Shown: positions 44,328 through 53,365, counted from the stretch's first letter. The stretch is 64,000 bases of DNA from Methanobrevibacter sp. (GCF_017427765.1 NZ_JAFRSC010000014.1:1-64000); one strand, 5' to 3'. Translations and numbers: made by a program. The notes: generated by a model not told the origin, from the sequence alone.

Positions 44328-45148
44328 TTAATAACTTCATAGAGATCTTTCCTTTTATTTTTCAAAAGGGGAAGCTCTTCTCTTATTTTTTTTATTTCAC
44401 TTAAATCAATTTCAGATATTGTTAACTCTTCTTTTAGGTCTGCTTCAGCAATTATTTCTCCCCATGGATTTGCAATAATTGAATGGCCGTAGCTATGGTA
44501 ACTGGCATTTTTGTTTAAAGCTGGTGCAACACCGACACAGAAAACCTGGTTGTCGAGAGCTCTTGAGCGGAAAAGCAACTCCCAATGAGCAGGGCCGGTT
44601 GTCATATTAAACGCTCCCGGATAAAACAATATTAATGCACCATTTTCAACCATTACTCTTGCAAGTTCCGGAAAACGGATATCATAACAAATTCCAATAC
44701 CAATTTTTCCAAATTCGGTTTGTGCGATTGTGAAGTCATCTCCAGCAGTCAATACGTCTGATTCTTTAAAGGTAATCTTATCTTTAACATCAATATCAAA
44801 AAGATGCATTTTGCGGTGTTTGGCGATTATTTCACCGTTTCTGTTAAAAAGATAGGATGTATTGAATAATTTTTCATTTTCTTTTTCTGGAATTGAGCCT
44901 GCCAATATATAAACATTATTTTTGTCGGCTAGTTGTGAAATTAAATTCAATGTTTTGCTGTCCGTTTCGTCTTCCTGATATTCAATAAATTTATCATTAG
45001 AATACGGGCAGTTAAACATTTCTGGAAGAACAATTAAATCAGCATTTCCATTGACACTTTTGGAAATCATTGAAGATGCCTTTTTTAAATTTTCATCTTT
45101 ATCATCAACAACATTCATCTGACAAAGAGCAAGTTTGATTTTAGTCAT
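44321..45148 (-). CDS. Carbon-nitrogen hydrolase (nitrilase superfamily, omega-amidase-like)
   Basis: A 275-residue amidase of the nitrilase superfamily. The catalytic triad is in place: Glu in VLPEMFNCPYS near residue 42, Lys in HRKMHLFDID near 110 and Cys in GIGICYDIRFPELARV near 152, followed by HWELLFRSRALDNQ. The sequence is closest to omega-amidase (Nit2-like) proteins that hydrolyse alpha-ketoglutaramate or repair deaminated glutathione-like compounds; the substrate here is not known. It stands alone on the minus strand between the HEAT gene and a zinc-ribbon membrane protein gene 42 bases upstream. Confidence 0.88.
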   Translation of the reverse strand: MTKIKLALCQMNVVDDKDENLKKASSMISKSVNGNADLIVLPEMFNCPYSNDKFIEYQEDETDSKTLNLISQLADKNNVYILAGSIPEKENEKLFNTSYLFNRNGEIIAKHRKMHLFDIDVKDKITFKESDVLTAGDDFTIAQTEFGKIGIGICYDIRFPELARVMVENGALILFYPGAFNMTTGPAHWELLFRSRALDNQVFCVGVAPALNKNASYHSYGHSIIANPWGEIIAEADLKEELTISEIDLSEIKKIREELPLLKNKRKDLYEVIKK

Positions 45149-45190
45149 TTTAACACTTAAAAAAATAGAAAAAGTATGATTAAATCATAC

Positions 45191-45913
45191 TTATTTAATA
45201 TCTGCGGAATTTATCACACCGTTTATTGAATCTGATGTGATTGAGTTAATAGAATCTCCACTAACTTTGAAAACATACAATTTACCGTCAGTAAACATTG
45301 AAACATATCTTGTGTAGTTTCCATCAGCATTTTCTAAAATGATGTTTGATGCGTTTCTACCATCTAGTGTAATGGTTTCTAAAAGTTCAAGGGCATCTCC
45401 ATTATCTATAGCAAGGCTTATTCTATTTTGATTGATATCTTTAAGAGAACTGGCACTACTAGTTATGTTGTAATGTTCTATGATTGTATTATTTTCGTTT
45501 TTGAAAAATATTGCTGTTTCGTGATCTGAATCAGTTAAATTTACTTTTTGCCAACTTGCAGGGTATTTAAATGCAAAATCTCCAGCATTATACTCCACTA
45601 TGTCGCCAGTTTGAATTGTTGGACCATTATTGTTATTTGATCCAGTGAGGAAAATTCCACAAATTACGATTAAAGTTACAAGTAATATTGCTCCAATAAT
45701 AAGTTTTTTTTCTTTAATAATTTCTATTGTACTTGGTTCATTGGAAGTTTTTTTAACTTTTGGTTTTTCTTCTTGTATTTGTTCAGGGTTCTGTTCAAAG
45801 ATACTTTCTCTTTTTCGAACCGCAACTTTTGGTTTTGGGAATTTATATCCACAATTTCCACAAACAGGAGCTCCGTCATAACTAGGATTTCCACATTCAG
45901 GACATTTTTTCAC
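45191..45913 (-). CDS. Zinc-ribbon membrane-anchored protein with extracellular PsbP-like domain
   Basis: A 240-residue protein. A zinc ribbon opens it (KKCPECGNPSYDGAPVCGNC, residues 2-21), then a basic linker, one membrane helix near residues 72-92 (KLIIGAILLVTLIVICGIFL) and an exported domain of about 145 residues beginning GDIVEYNAGDFAFKYPASWQ, which resembles the PsbP-like or lipoprotein LpqN fold. This architecture recurs in Methanobrevibacter proteomes, to my recollection; no function is established. It is transcribed divergently from the gene at 46008, sharing a 94-base AT-rich promoter region. Confidence 0.75.
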   Translation of the reverse strand: MKKCPECGNPSYDGAPVCGNCGYKFPKPKVAVRKRESIFEQNPEQIQEEKPKVKKTSNEPSTIEIIKEKKLIIGAILLVTLIVICGIFLTGSNNNNGPTIQTGDIVEYNAGDFAFKYPASWQKVNLTDSDHETAIFFKNENNTIIEHYNITSSASSLKDINQNRISLAIDNGDALELLETITLDGRNASNIILENADGNYTRYVSMFTDGKLYVFKVSGDSINSITSDSINGVINSADIK

Positions 45914-46007
45914 AGCTTAACCTCCATTGAAATTTACATTTTAAAAATTAATGTATATGTATAATAATGTTTTTATTATTATAAAAATATATTTATAAAA
46001 TAGTGAT

Positions 46008-46490
46008 ATGATGGATGATAAAGAAACAATTAATGTTGATGATATAAATTATGCAGTTTATAAAATTGGAGATTGGGAAAATAATTATGAAATTAATCAA
46101 ATAGGATTATCTAATGAGATTCCAGTTACTAAAAATACTCTTGACCATGTAAAATTCTCAATGGATGAAATTAGAAATACTGAGTTTTCAATTTCTGATA
46201 AAAAGGTAAACGGTTTCGTTGCAATAGCGATGCAACTTAATCCGAAGGTTCAGGAAATGGAATTGGATGAGGCTATTGCTCTTGAACAGAAAGAATTTGA
46301 TAATATTGTTGAAGAATTAGATGGTCTTGATTTAATAGGTGATGACCAAACAATCCCTCTTGATGGTGAAGAATATCTTATTTATAAATTAGAAAAAGAC
46401 TGTCATGTGACAACTTCAATTCCAGCTAATGATTTTACAAAAGAATTCTTTAATAATGAATTGAAAAAAATTGAAGATGCTTTAGATTAA
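46008..46490 (+). CDS. Hypothetical acidic protein
   Basis: A 160-residue soluble acidic protein with no Cys except one (DCHVTTS) and no membrane segment (NYAVYKIGDWENNYEINQIG, then QLNPKVQEMELDEAIALEQK). I do not recognise a family. The ATG at 46008 or the next one at 46011 may be used; AGTGAT at 46002-46007 gives better spacing to 46011. It is convergent with nucS and their stop codons overlap. Confidence 0.65.
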   Translation: MMDDKETINVDDINYAVYKIGDWENNYEINQIGLSNEIPVTKNTLDHVKFSMDEIRNTEFSISDKKVNGFVAIAMQLNPKVQEMELDEAIALEQKEFDNIVEELDGLDLIGDDQTIPLDGEEYLIYKLEKDCHVTTSIPANDFTKEFFNNELKKIEDALD

Positions 46491-46499
46491 AAAGCATCT
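46475..46499. terminator. Hairpin across convergent stop codons (hypothetical gene and nucS)
   Basis: AGATGCTTT and AAAGCATCT form a perfect nine-base stem around a seven-base loop that contains both stop codons. It probably ends both transcripts. Confidence 0.55.
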
Positions 46500-47269
46500 A
46501 ATGTTACTTTTTTATCTCTTTTTAATTCACGAGGAGGTTCAATTGATACAAATTCAATGCCTTCTTCTTCAATCATTTCCTGTGCATCATCCATAATTGA
46601 TGGTGCAACAAGCAGTCCTCGGATTTTTTTCTTTTGAGCTTTACATTCTTTAAGATAATCGTTATCGGTATTTTCAAAGTCCTGAAGGTATCGTTTAAGT
46701 TGTTTTACTGCAGTAACTCCTGCTTTTCTGGCTTTCAACTCCAATATCATTAAATTATTGTTGCTGTCTTTTCCTAAAATGTCAATAAAACCATGTTCGA
46801 CACTGTATTCTCTTGCGGTGGGTGTAAAACCCTCTTCAATCATATGCGGTTTGTCCATTATCATGTCGCCCATATCTTTTTCATAGCCTGCCTGTTCAAG
46901 CTCTTCAAAGTCTTCGATATTGGCATAATTGATGAATTGGATGTGTCTTATTTCAACAGTTAATAACTCTTTAGGAGTTCTTCTGTGACTTTCCAAAAAG
47001 AGATTTTCGTTTTTGATATATGTTCTTGTTTTTGATTTGGGTGGCTGCCAGTTAACAGGTTCTACCTTTTTTTCCTGATGGATTAAAAACGCACCATCAG
47101 GTTTAATCATTATTATGCGCTCTCCCCAGTTTAATTCACTTAATGCACGGCCTTCATAATTTACCTTACAACAGGCAAAAATTAGTATTGTTGCTCTTTT
47201 TCTTAAAGCTTCATGAACTAAATCGTATGCATCTTCACAGCTAGGTTTTTCTAAAATTTTATATTTCAT
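46487..47269 (-). CDS. nucS: Endonuclease NucS
   Basis: A 260-residue DNA endonuclease. In Thermococcales and actinobacteria NucS (EndoMS) cuts both strands at mismatches and replaces the MutS-MutL pathway. The N-terminal DNA-binding domain includes VNYEGRALSELNWGERIIMI near residues 36-55. The nuclease core is GFIDILGKDSNNNLMILELK near 160-180, with the Asp, Glu and Lys of the RecB-like fold, then KAGVTAVKQLKRYLQDF. The C-terminal end KKVTLDAF resembles a PCNA-binding tail. The ATG ending at 47269 overlaps a GTGAT stretch. It stands alone, converging with the hypothetical gene. Confidence 0.92.
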   Translation of the reverse strand: MKYKILEKPSCEDAYDLVHEALRKRATILIFACCKVNYEGRALSELNWGERIIMIKPDGAFLIHQEKKVEPVNWQPPKSKTRTYIKNENLFLESHRRTPKELLTVEIRHIQFINYANIEDFEELEQAGYEKDMGDMIMDKPHMIEEGFTPTAREYSVEHGFIDILGKDSNNNLMILELKARKAGVTAVKQLKRYLQDFENTDNDYLKECKAQKKKIRGLLVAPSIMDDAQEMIEEEGIEFVSIEPPRELKRDKKVTLDAF

Positions 47270-47389
47270 CACAATAACATTGTTTAGTTTAATTTAAATA
47301 TTTTGTTTTTTAGATAGTTAATTAGTTTTTAGGGAGGAATTTAAATTTTTGATGAAGAATTTTTCGATGAAAGTAGGCAAGAGTTTACA

Positions 47390-48340
47390 ATGGATTCATT
47401 TGAATTTGCCAATGGGGAAGTATTGAAAAATGTTAAAGTAGAATATATGACTTACGGAACTCCAAAATATGATGATGATGGTTTAATTAAAAACGCCATT
47501 GTGTACTGTGCAGGCTCTTTAGGTTCTTTTGCAGGCATTAATAAAATCTTACCATTAACATTTGAAAATTGCCCATTTGATAGTGAAAAATATTTCTTTA
47601 TATCTTTAACTGCTTTAGGTTCATCTGGTTCTTGTTCTCCATCTTTGACTGGTTTAAAAAATAAATTCCCGAAATATACTATTGTGGATGTTGTTAATTT
47701 CCAAAAACAATTCTTAAAAGAAAAATTTGGCATAATTCATATTTTAGGTTTAATAGGCAATTCCATGGGTGGTTTTGTTGGTCTCACGCAGGCTATTGAA
47801 TACCCTGACTTTCAAGACTTTATAATTTGTGGCGTAAGCAGTTTTAAAGTTGCAGGCCATGATTTTATTTTATCAAAGTTTGTTGATGAGATTATCACTT
47901 CTGATCCGGATTATGCAAAAGGTGAACTTACCTATTCTTTAATTAGAACTTTAAGAATTGCTTGTCTTGCCGAATTTAATTTTGGACTTTCAAAAGAAGC
48001 TTTAAGAGATAAACCGAATCATGAACTGGCTATTGATTTTGAGGAATTTGGAAATGAAATGATAGAAACTGACATTTATGACTTAAAGTATTGCAATGAG
48101 GCAAGCATGAATTTTGATGTTGAAAAGGACCTTGGTAAAATTAAATCTAAGGTTTTAATTATTGCATGTAAACAGGATCCACATTTCCCTCCAGAACTTG
48201 ATGCAATTCCAATGTCTAAAATGATAAAAGACTCTGAACTTATCATAATGGATTCTGAATTAGGTCATTTGTGCTTTAATGAACTTGAAAATATTTCATA
48301 TGAACTAAAAGACTTTTTAAGTGGTTTTGATGATTGTTAA
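47390..48340 (+). CDS. MetX-like alpha/beta hydrolase, copy 1 (catalytic triad present)
   Basis: A 316-residue alpha/beta-fold protein similar to homoserine O-acetyltransferase relatives. The nucleophile elbow is GLIGNSMGGFVGLTQA with Ser near residue 126; Asp in ACKQDPHFPPE near 263 and His in SELGHLCFN near 292 complete the triad. FESGKVL-like FANGEVLKNVKVEYMTYGTP opens the fold. Whether it transfers acyl groups or is a plain hydrolase is unknown. The ATG at 47390 has no ribosome binding site. The frame is open back to 47345, where an ATT lies eight bases after GGAGG, so a non-standard start adding fifteen residues is possible. It is followed by an overlapping small gene and two paralogues. 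Confidence 0.78.
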   Translation: MDSFEFANGEVLKNVKVEYMTYGTPKYDDDGLIKNAIVYCAGSLGSFAGINKILPLTFENCPFDSEKYFFISLTALGSSGSCSPSLTGLKNKFPKYTIVDVVNFQKQFLKEKFGIIHILGLIGNSMGGFVGLTQAIEYPDFQDFIICGVSSFKVAGHDFILSKFVDEIITSDPDYAKGELTYSLIRTLRIACLAEFNFGLSKEALRDKPNHELAIDFEEFGNEMIETDIYDLKYCNEASMNFDVEKDLGKIKSKVLIIACKQDPHFPPELDAIPMSKMIKDSELIIMDSELGHLCFNELENISYELKDFLSGFDDC

Positions 48341-48605
48341 TGTTGTTGATTATGGGAAAAGTGGCGATAAAAACTTCATTGAATATCATACAAGAGGTTT
48401 ATCGTCAGAGCAGATGAATTTTCTAAATGATAATCTTGATGATGAAACAGAAATTGATGGGGATGTTTTAAAGTTAAAAATGTATTTTGATAATGATTTG
48501 TATCCTTTCCAGAGTGAGACTGCTCAATTTCGATTAGATGATTTCATAGCTCGTGAAGAAATCGAAATGAACATATTTATTTCGAGTTTTTTAGAAGATA
48601 TGTGA
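48330..48605 (+). CDS. Small acidic protein overlapping the hydrolase gene
   Basis: A 91-residue acidic protein (VVDYGKSGDKNFIEYHTRGL, then NDNLDDETEIDGDVLKLKMY) without Cys or membrane segment. The ATG at 48330 overlaps the end of the preceding hydrolase gene by eleven bases, so the two are coupled. An in-frame GTG at 48321 is possible but lies deeper in the upstream gene. I do not recognise the family; its position suggests a partner of the hydrolase. Confidence 0.6.
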   Translation: MIVNVVDYGKSGDKNFIEYHTRGLSSEQMNFLNDNLDDETEIDGDVLKLKMYFDNDLYPFQSETAQFRLDDFIAREEIEMNIFISSFLEDM

Positions 48606-48744
48606 TTAATTGCATTAAACAATGTTTAACTATTTTTGATAAATACTTTATTTTATCTATTTTTTATGAATATTTTACTTGTTTGGATATGTTTATATAC
48701 ATTAAATATATATTATTAAATAATGCTTGGTAATGGTGAAAATC

Positions 48745-49737
48745 ATGTTGGAGAATAAAGATTCAATTTTAGGATATGGCATGTATATTCTTGATGAATT
48801 TGAATTTGAGTCCGGTAAGGTTCTTCAGGATGTTGTAGTTGAATATACTATTGTCGGAACTCCAAAATATGATGATGATGGCAATATTTCAAATGCTATT
48901 GTTTATTGCCATAATTTCAATGGGAATTACTCTTCAATCGATGATGAGTATCAGTTTACCTGTGAAGGTGGCCCATTTGATAAAAATGATTATTGTTTTA
49001 TATCAATTTCTTCATTAGGTTTTCCAGGGTCATGTTCTCCGTCCACAACTGGCCTAAAACATAATTTTCCGGAATACACCCTTAAAGATAGGGTAAACTT
49101 TAAAAGACAATTTTTAGCAGAAAAACTTAACATGCATCATGTACATGGAATTACTGGAACAGGATCTGGTGGATATGAAGTTTATACATGGGCTTGCGAG
49201 TATCCTGATGAAATGGATTTTATAATGGTGGGTAATACTTCTTTTAAGACTAATGGTTATAGATATGTTATTTCAAAGGCTATTGATAGTATCATAGAAT
49301 CAACTGATGGTTTTTATGATGAGATATATAGTGAATCCCTTTCTCGTGTGATGGTTTCTATTTATAGGTTAGTATATTCCAATTACTTTTCAAAAAAGAT
49401 TTTTCAGAAAATGTCTAATGATGAAATAGATGTTTTGATGGATGATTTTGTAGATGATGGTTTATTTACTGATATCTACGATTTCAAATATAGGAATGAT
49501 TGTGTTTTAAATTATGATATTGAAGATAAATTAGAAAACATCAAAGTTAAAGTTTTGGTTGTAATTTCTAATGAGAACATGTATTATATTCCAAAGTATG
49601 ATTCGTTCCCAATTGAAAAGTTAGTTGAAAATTCAAAAGTTATTTCATATGAATCTCAAAGAGATTATGCACATAATGAGGATTATTCTTCAGTAATTGA
49701 TGATATAAGTGAATTTTTAGATGAATTCAAAAATTAA
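48745..49737 (+). CDS. MetX-like alpha/beta hydrolase, copy 2 (probable pseudoenzyme)
   Basis: A 330-residue paralogue of the gene at 47390, alike throughout (FEFESGKVLQDVVVEYTIVG, SCSPSTTGLKHNFPEYTLKD, RVNFKRQFLAEKLNMHHVHG). The elbow reads GTGSGGYEVYTWA: the nucleophile Ser of copy 1 (GNSMGG) is Gly here, although a Ser stands one residue later but displaced from the elbow position. The acid residue region is VISNENMYYIPK and the His region is DYAHNEDYS, so at least two triad members look altered. The ATG at 48745 follows GGTGAAA. It may be a catalytically dead partner or a binding protein; this is inference. Confidence 0.75.
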   Translation: MLENKDSILGYGMYILDEFEFESGKVLQDVVVEYTIVGTPKYDDDGNISNAIVYCHNFNGNYSSIDDEYQFTCEGGPFDKNDYCFISISSLGFPGSCSPSTTGLKHNFPEYTLKDRVNFKRQFLAEKLNMHHVHGITGTGSGGYEVYTWACEYPDEMDFIMVGNTSFKTNGYRYVISKAIDSIIESTDGFYDEIYSESLSRVMVSIYRLVYSNYFSKKIFQKMSNDEIDVLMDDFVDDGLFTDIYDFKYRNDCVLNYDIEDKLENIKVKVLVVISNENMYYIPKYDSFPIEKLVENSKVISYESQRDYAHNEDYSSVIDDISEFLDEFKN

Positions 49738-49789
49738 TTTTTTTTTTAATAAATTTTAAATTAGTTAACAAGTATACTTTTAATGGGAT

Positions 49790-50785
49790 GTGATTATAAT
49801 TAACAATCAATTTAATTTAAATTATGGAAATCATGTTATGGAATCCTTTGAATTTGAATCCGGTCAAATTCTTGAAAATGTAAATGTTGAATATGCTACA
49901 AGCGGAGTTCCAAGGTATGATGAGGATGGAAATATTGTAAATGCAATTGTTTATTCTCCAAATCTTTATGGAGGATATTCGATTTTGGCTCAACATCATA
50001 AGTTAATTGAAAATCATGATTTTGATAAAAATGAATATTTTTTTATAAGAATTTATGCATTGGGTGTTCCGGAGTCTTGTTCTCCATCAACTACTGGTTT
50101 AAAATATAGGTTTCCAAAATACACATTTAAAGATCGTGTTAATTTTAAAAGACAGTTTTTGGCTGAAAAGTTTAAGATTAAAAAGATTGCGGGATTAATC
50201 GGTGAAGGTTTGGGTGGATTTGAAATATTTACATGGGCATGTGAATATCCTGATGAAATGGAATTCATCATTGTTTTAAATTCATCTTTTAAAAATTATG
50301 CTCAACGTTATATTTTTACTAAATGCGCTGAAAACATAATAGAATCCTGTGAAGATTTCTATTCTGATGAGTATAGTTCTTCTTTTTCAATGGTGTCAGT
50401 TTCAATATTCAGATTATTGTTTGCCGGATATCTTCCTGAAAATGTACTGGAAAATTTATCCAATGATGAAATTGATGCATTGATGGAAGATTATGTTGAA
50501 GATGGTCTATTTATGGATATCCATGATTTCAAATCACGTAATGATTGTCTTTTAGAATACGATGTTGAAGATAAATTGCCGAATATTCAGGCGAAATCAT
50601 TGATTTTGGGCGTTGAAGGTTATTTGTTTTTCAATCCTCAAAAAGATTTAATTCCTTATGAGAATATTATTAAGGATTGTAAAATCAGGGTGTTCAAATC
50701 AAAAGTGGAAAATTATTATGATGAAGATGATTTCTCAGATATGGGATTGGAAATCCTTTCATTTTTAAAAGAAATAAAAAAATAA
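49790..50785 (+). CDS. MetX-like alpha/beta hydrolase, copy 3 (probable pseudoenzyme)
   Basis: A protein of up to 331 residues, closest to copy 2 (FEFESGQILENVNVEYATSG, SCSPSTTGLKYRFPKYTFKD, RVNFKRQFLAEKFKIKKIAG). The elbow is GEGLGGFEIFTWA with Gly in place of the nucleophile Ser. The acid region is LGVEGYLFFNPQ and the His region is VENYYDEDD, so the whole triad is lost. The start is uncertain: GTG at 49790 is used here, but homology to the paralogues begins near the ATG at 49838 (MESFEFES). It converges with nadA with four bases between stops. Confidence 0.73.
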   Translation: MIIINNQFNLNYGNHVMESFEFESGQILENVNVEYATSGVPRYDEDGNIVNAIVYSPNLYGGYSILAQHHKLIENHDFDKNEYFFIRIYALGVPESCSPSTTGLKYRFPKYTFKDRVNFKRQFLAEKFKIKKIAGLIGEGLGGFEIFTWACEYPDEMEFIIVLNSSFKNYAQRYIFTKCAENIIESCEDFYSDEYSSSFSMVSVSIFRLLFAGYLPENVLENLSNDEIDALMEDYVEDGLFMDIHDFKSRNDCLLEYDVEDKLPNIQAKSLILGVEGYLFFNPQKDLIPYENIIKDCKIRVFKSKVENYYDEDDFSDMGLEILSFLKEIKK

Positions 50786-50789
50786 AAAG

Positions 50790-51707
50790 CTATTTTGATG
50801 CGTTAAGCATATGTTCAACAGCTTTTCTTGATTTGTCTGCAACTTCTTTGGGTAAAACAACTTGAGGTTCTTCATTTATGAGTGAATCTCTTACTTTTTC
50901 TAAAGTATGTAATTTCATAGTCTCACAAATTGCTCCTTCAAGCAGAGGATATAATTTTTTGCCCGGAACTTCTGATTTGATTCTGGTAATCATGTCAATT
51001 TCAGTTCCGATTACAAATTCTTCTTTGTCACTTTGTGCAATGTATTTTAACATTCCTCCGGTAGACATTACTTTATCACATGCATTTTGAACTTTTATAT
51101 CGCATTCCGGATGGCAAATGATTTCAGCATTAGGATATTGTTCTCTTTTAAGTTCAACATCTTCAATATGGAATAATCTGTGAACATAACAGTGACCGTC
51201 TTTTGGAACTGGAATTATTTCTTTATCCAGTCTTTCGGCAACATGGGTTCCTAAGTTTTTATCAGGTCCGAATAATATTTTATCATGGGGTAAGCTTTCT
51301 GTTACTTTGACAGCATTGGCTGAAGTACATAAAGTATCTGCATGCTGTTTGGATTCTGCAATACTGTTGACATAAAGAATAACTCCCGCATCAGGATGTT
51401 CTTCTTTAGCTTTTAGCAATTCTTCTTCAGGTAACATGTGTGCCATAGGACATTCTGCTTCTAATGTAGGTATTACAATTTTTTTATCCGGATTTAGAAT
51501 AAAAGCAGTTTCAGCCATAAAATCAACGCCACAAAAGATAACTAAATCTTTATCATCAATTTCAGAAGCTTTAATACATAATTCTAAGGAATCTCCAAGA
51601 AAATCAGCTATTTCTTGTATTTCTTTAGGTTGGTAATTGTGTGCAAGAATTATTGCATTTTTTTCATCTTTTAATTTTAAAATTTCCTCTTGGATTGAAC
51701 TATTCAT
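50790..51707 (-). CDS. nadA: Quinolinate synthase
   Basis: A 305-residue [4Fe-4S] enzyme that condenses iminoaspartate with dihydroxyacetone phosphate to quinolinate, the precursor of NAD. Cluster Cys residues are in VIFCGVDFMAETA near 83, HPECDIKVQNACDK near 170 and EGAICETMKLH near 255. The triose-phosphate-binding motifs AIILAHNYQPKEIQE near residue 22 and VYVNSIAESK-like VNSIAESKQHADTLCTSANA near 110 are present. The ATG ending at 51707 follows GGGTGAAAATA and overlaps the end of the mscS-type gene by eight bases. nadC lies 1.7 kb away on the other strand; nadB or an aspartate dehydrogenase is not in the window. Confidence 0.93.
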   Translation of the reverse strand: MNSSIQEEILKLKDEKNAIILAHNYQPKEIQEIADFLGDSLELCIKASEIDDKDLVIFCGVDFMAETAFILNPDKKIVIPTLEAECPMAHMLPEEELLKAKEEHPDAGVILYVNSIAESKQHADTLCTSANAVKVTESLPHDKILFGPDKNLGTHVAERLDKEIIPVPKDGHCYVHRLFHIEDVELKREQYPNAEIICHPECDIKVQNACDKVMSTGGMLKYIAQSDKEEFVIGTEIDMITRIKSEVPGKKLYPLLEGAICETMKLHTLEKVRDSLINEEPQVVLPKEVADKSRKAVEHMLNASK

Positions 51708-52458
51708 TATTTTCACCCATGCTGTTTATACATTTTCTAATATCATTTGTAATTTTTAATTTATATTTGTCTTTATCATTTAAATTTTTTACCCAAAATG
51801 ATACTTTAACTCTGACTTCTTCAAATTTTATTTCTTTTGAAAATACTTCAGGTTTTGGATTTTTAGCCAAATCGTCATATTCGCTAATTTTTGCAATGAT
51901 TTTGTTACTAAACTCCTCAACATCCACATCCAAAGGCAATCCTACAATGGTGTCAACCCTATATTTTTCAGGAGGTTTGAATTGCAGATAATAGTCGTTA
52001 GTCAATGTTGAATTGGGTACATGATTTTTCACTCCTAAATCATCAACCACTACAGTTGATCTAAGTGATATTCGCTCAACATAGCCTTTTTTGCCATTAA
52101 CTTCAATAGTATCTCCAACTTTGATACTTTTTCCAAGAATTAGAATGATTCCTGAAAACAGATTTGAAATAATGTCTTTAGCCGCAAAGCTCACTGCAAT
52201 ACCCACAATACCTAAACTTAATAATGTTCCCGCAAGGTTGATTCCAAAGAACTGTAGAATGACCATCAATGCTATGAAATATATAATATAATTGATTATG
52301 TCTCTAATAAGATAGATTACAGTTTTGTTTTCATCGAATCGATTCATTTTATTCATGGAAAATGCGACTAGTCTTGTTATTATTGATGTTGCTAGGATTA
52401 CTATTAAAATGTAGACGAGTGTCATTGCAGGATCATCAATTGTTGTTGGAATATTCAT
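51700..52458 (-). CDS. MscS-type mechanosensitive channel
   Basis: A 252-residue membrane channel that releases solutes on hypo-osmotic shock. Three membrane helices lie in residues 1-100. The pore helix and beta domain are seen in LSLGIVGIAVSFAAKDIISN near 85-104, FSGIILILGKSIKVGDTIEV near 106-125, and LRSTVVVDDLGVKNHVPNST near 137-156. The C-terminal domain (residues 165-250) is alpha-beta. Its 3' end overlaps nadA and its start lies four bases after the rnz stop, so rnz, this gene and nadA form one operon. Confidence 0.9.
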   Translation of the reverse strand: MNIPTTIDDPAMTLVYILIVILATSIITRLVAFSMNKMNRFDENKTVIYLIRDIINYIIYFIALMVILQFFGINLAGTLLSLGIVGIAVSFAAKDIISNLFSGIILILGKSIKVGDTIEVNGKKGYVERISLRSTVVVDDLGVKNHVPNSTLTNDYYLQFKPPEKYRVDTIVGLPLDVDVEEFSNKIIAKISEYDDLAKNPKPEVFSKEIKFEEVRVKVSFWVKNLNDKDKYKLKITNDIRKCINSMGENNE

Positions 52459-52462
52459 AGTA

Positions 52463-53365
52463 TCATCTAATTTTGATTATATCAAAATCTTTAGCTAATT
52501 TTGTATTTTCAAATATTTCCTTTGCTTCTTTTAATATTATTTTCGAATACTCTTCACCATATCTTGTACTTATATGCGTTAAAATTAAGTTTTCACTGTT
52601 GGATTGATTGGCGATATATGCCGCATCAACAGATGTTGAGTGAGCATGCTCTTCTGCATTGGTATTGTCTTCTTTGCAGAATGTTGATTCATGAATAAGG
52701 TAATTGCTGTCTTTTGCAAATTCAACCATTTCCTCACAAGGTCTGGAATCTCCGGAATATGTGATTTTTATTCCTTTTCTAGGTTCGCCAAGAACCTGTT
52801 CCGGTTTGATAATTTTACCGTTGATTTCAACTTCCTCTCCATTGTGCAATTTTCCGAAATCGGGACCTACTGGAACGCCAAGTTCAATGGCTTTCTGTCT
52901 GAGAAATCTTGGTTTTTTCTTTTCTTCAATTGAATAAGCAAGATTAGGAACATTATGTCTTACTAATTGTGATTTAATAATATATTCTTCAGTTTCTTCT
53001 ACAATTCCGGATTCTATTTCAATAAATTCAACTGGAAAATCAATTTTACAGTATCCCAAACTGAATATTGCGTTTTTGATTTTACTTAATCCTTTTGGCC
53101 CATAGATTGTTAGTTTTTCTTCTCTTCCAAGCAGTCCTAGAGATTGCAATAATCCTGGAAGGCCTAAAATATGGTCTCCATGGTAGTGGGATATAAATAT
53201 TTTTGATATTTTCATGGGACTTACTTGGGTAGATAACATCTGTCTTTGGGCACCTTCCCCACAATCGAATAAAAATACTTCTCCAAATCCTTTAAAGGCA
53301 ATTGAAGCTTGATTTCTGGTAATTGAGTGAACTGCAGACGATGTTCCTAAAAATATAATTTCCAT
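52463..53365 (-). CDS. rnz: Ribonuclease Z (tRNA 3' processing)
   Basis: A 300-residue zinc endonuclease that removes the 3' trailer of tRNA precursors. The metallo-beta-lactamase motif is FISHYHGDHILGLPGLLQSL near residues 57-76. Further ligands are in LVRHNVPNLAYSIEEK near 135, YSGDSRPCEEM near 205 and LTHISTRYGEEY near 265. The opening IIFLGTSSAVHSITRNQASI is typical. Length matches the short form of the enzyme. It heads the operon with the MscS-type gene and nadA; the region up to nadC is a divergent promoter. Confidence 0.93.
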   Translation of the reverse strand: MEIIFLGTSSAVHSITRNQASIAFKGFGEVFLFDCGEGAQRQMLSTQVSPMKISKIFISHYHGDHILGLPGLLQSLGLLGREEKLTIYGPKGLSKIKNAIFSLGYCKIDFPVEFIEIESGIVEETEEYIIKSQLVRHNVPNLAYSIEEKKKPRFLRQKAIELGVPVGPDFGKLHNGEEVEINGKIIKPEQVLGEPRKGIKITYSGDSRPCEEMVEFAKDSNYLIHESTFCKEDNTNAEEHAHSTSVDAAYIANQSNSENLILTHISTRYGEEYSKIILKEAKEIFENTKLAKDFDIIKIR

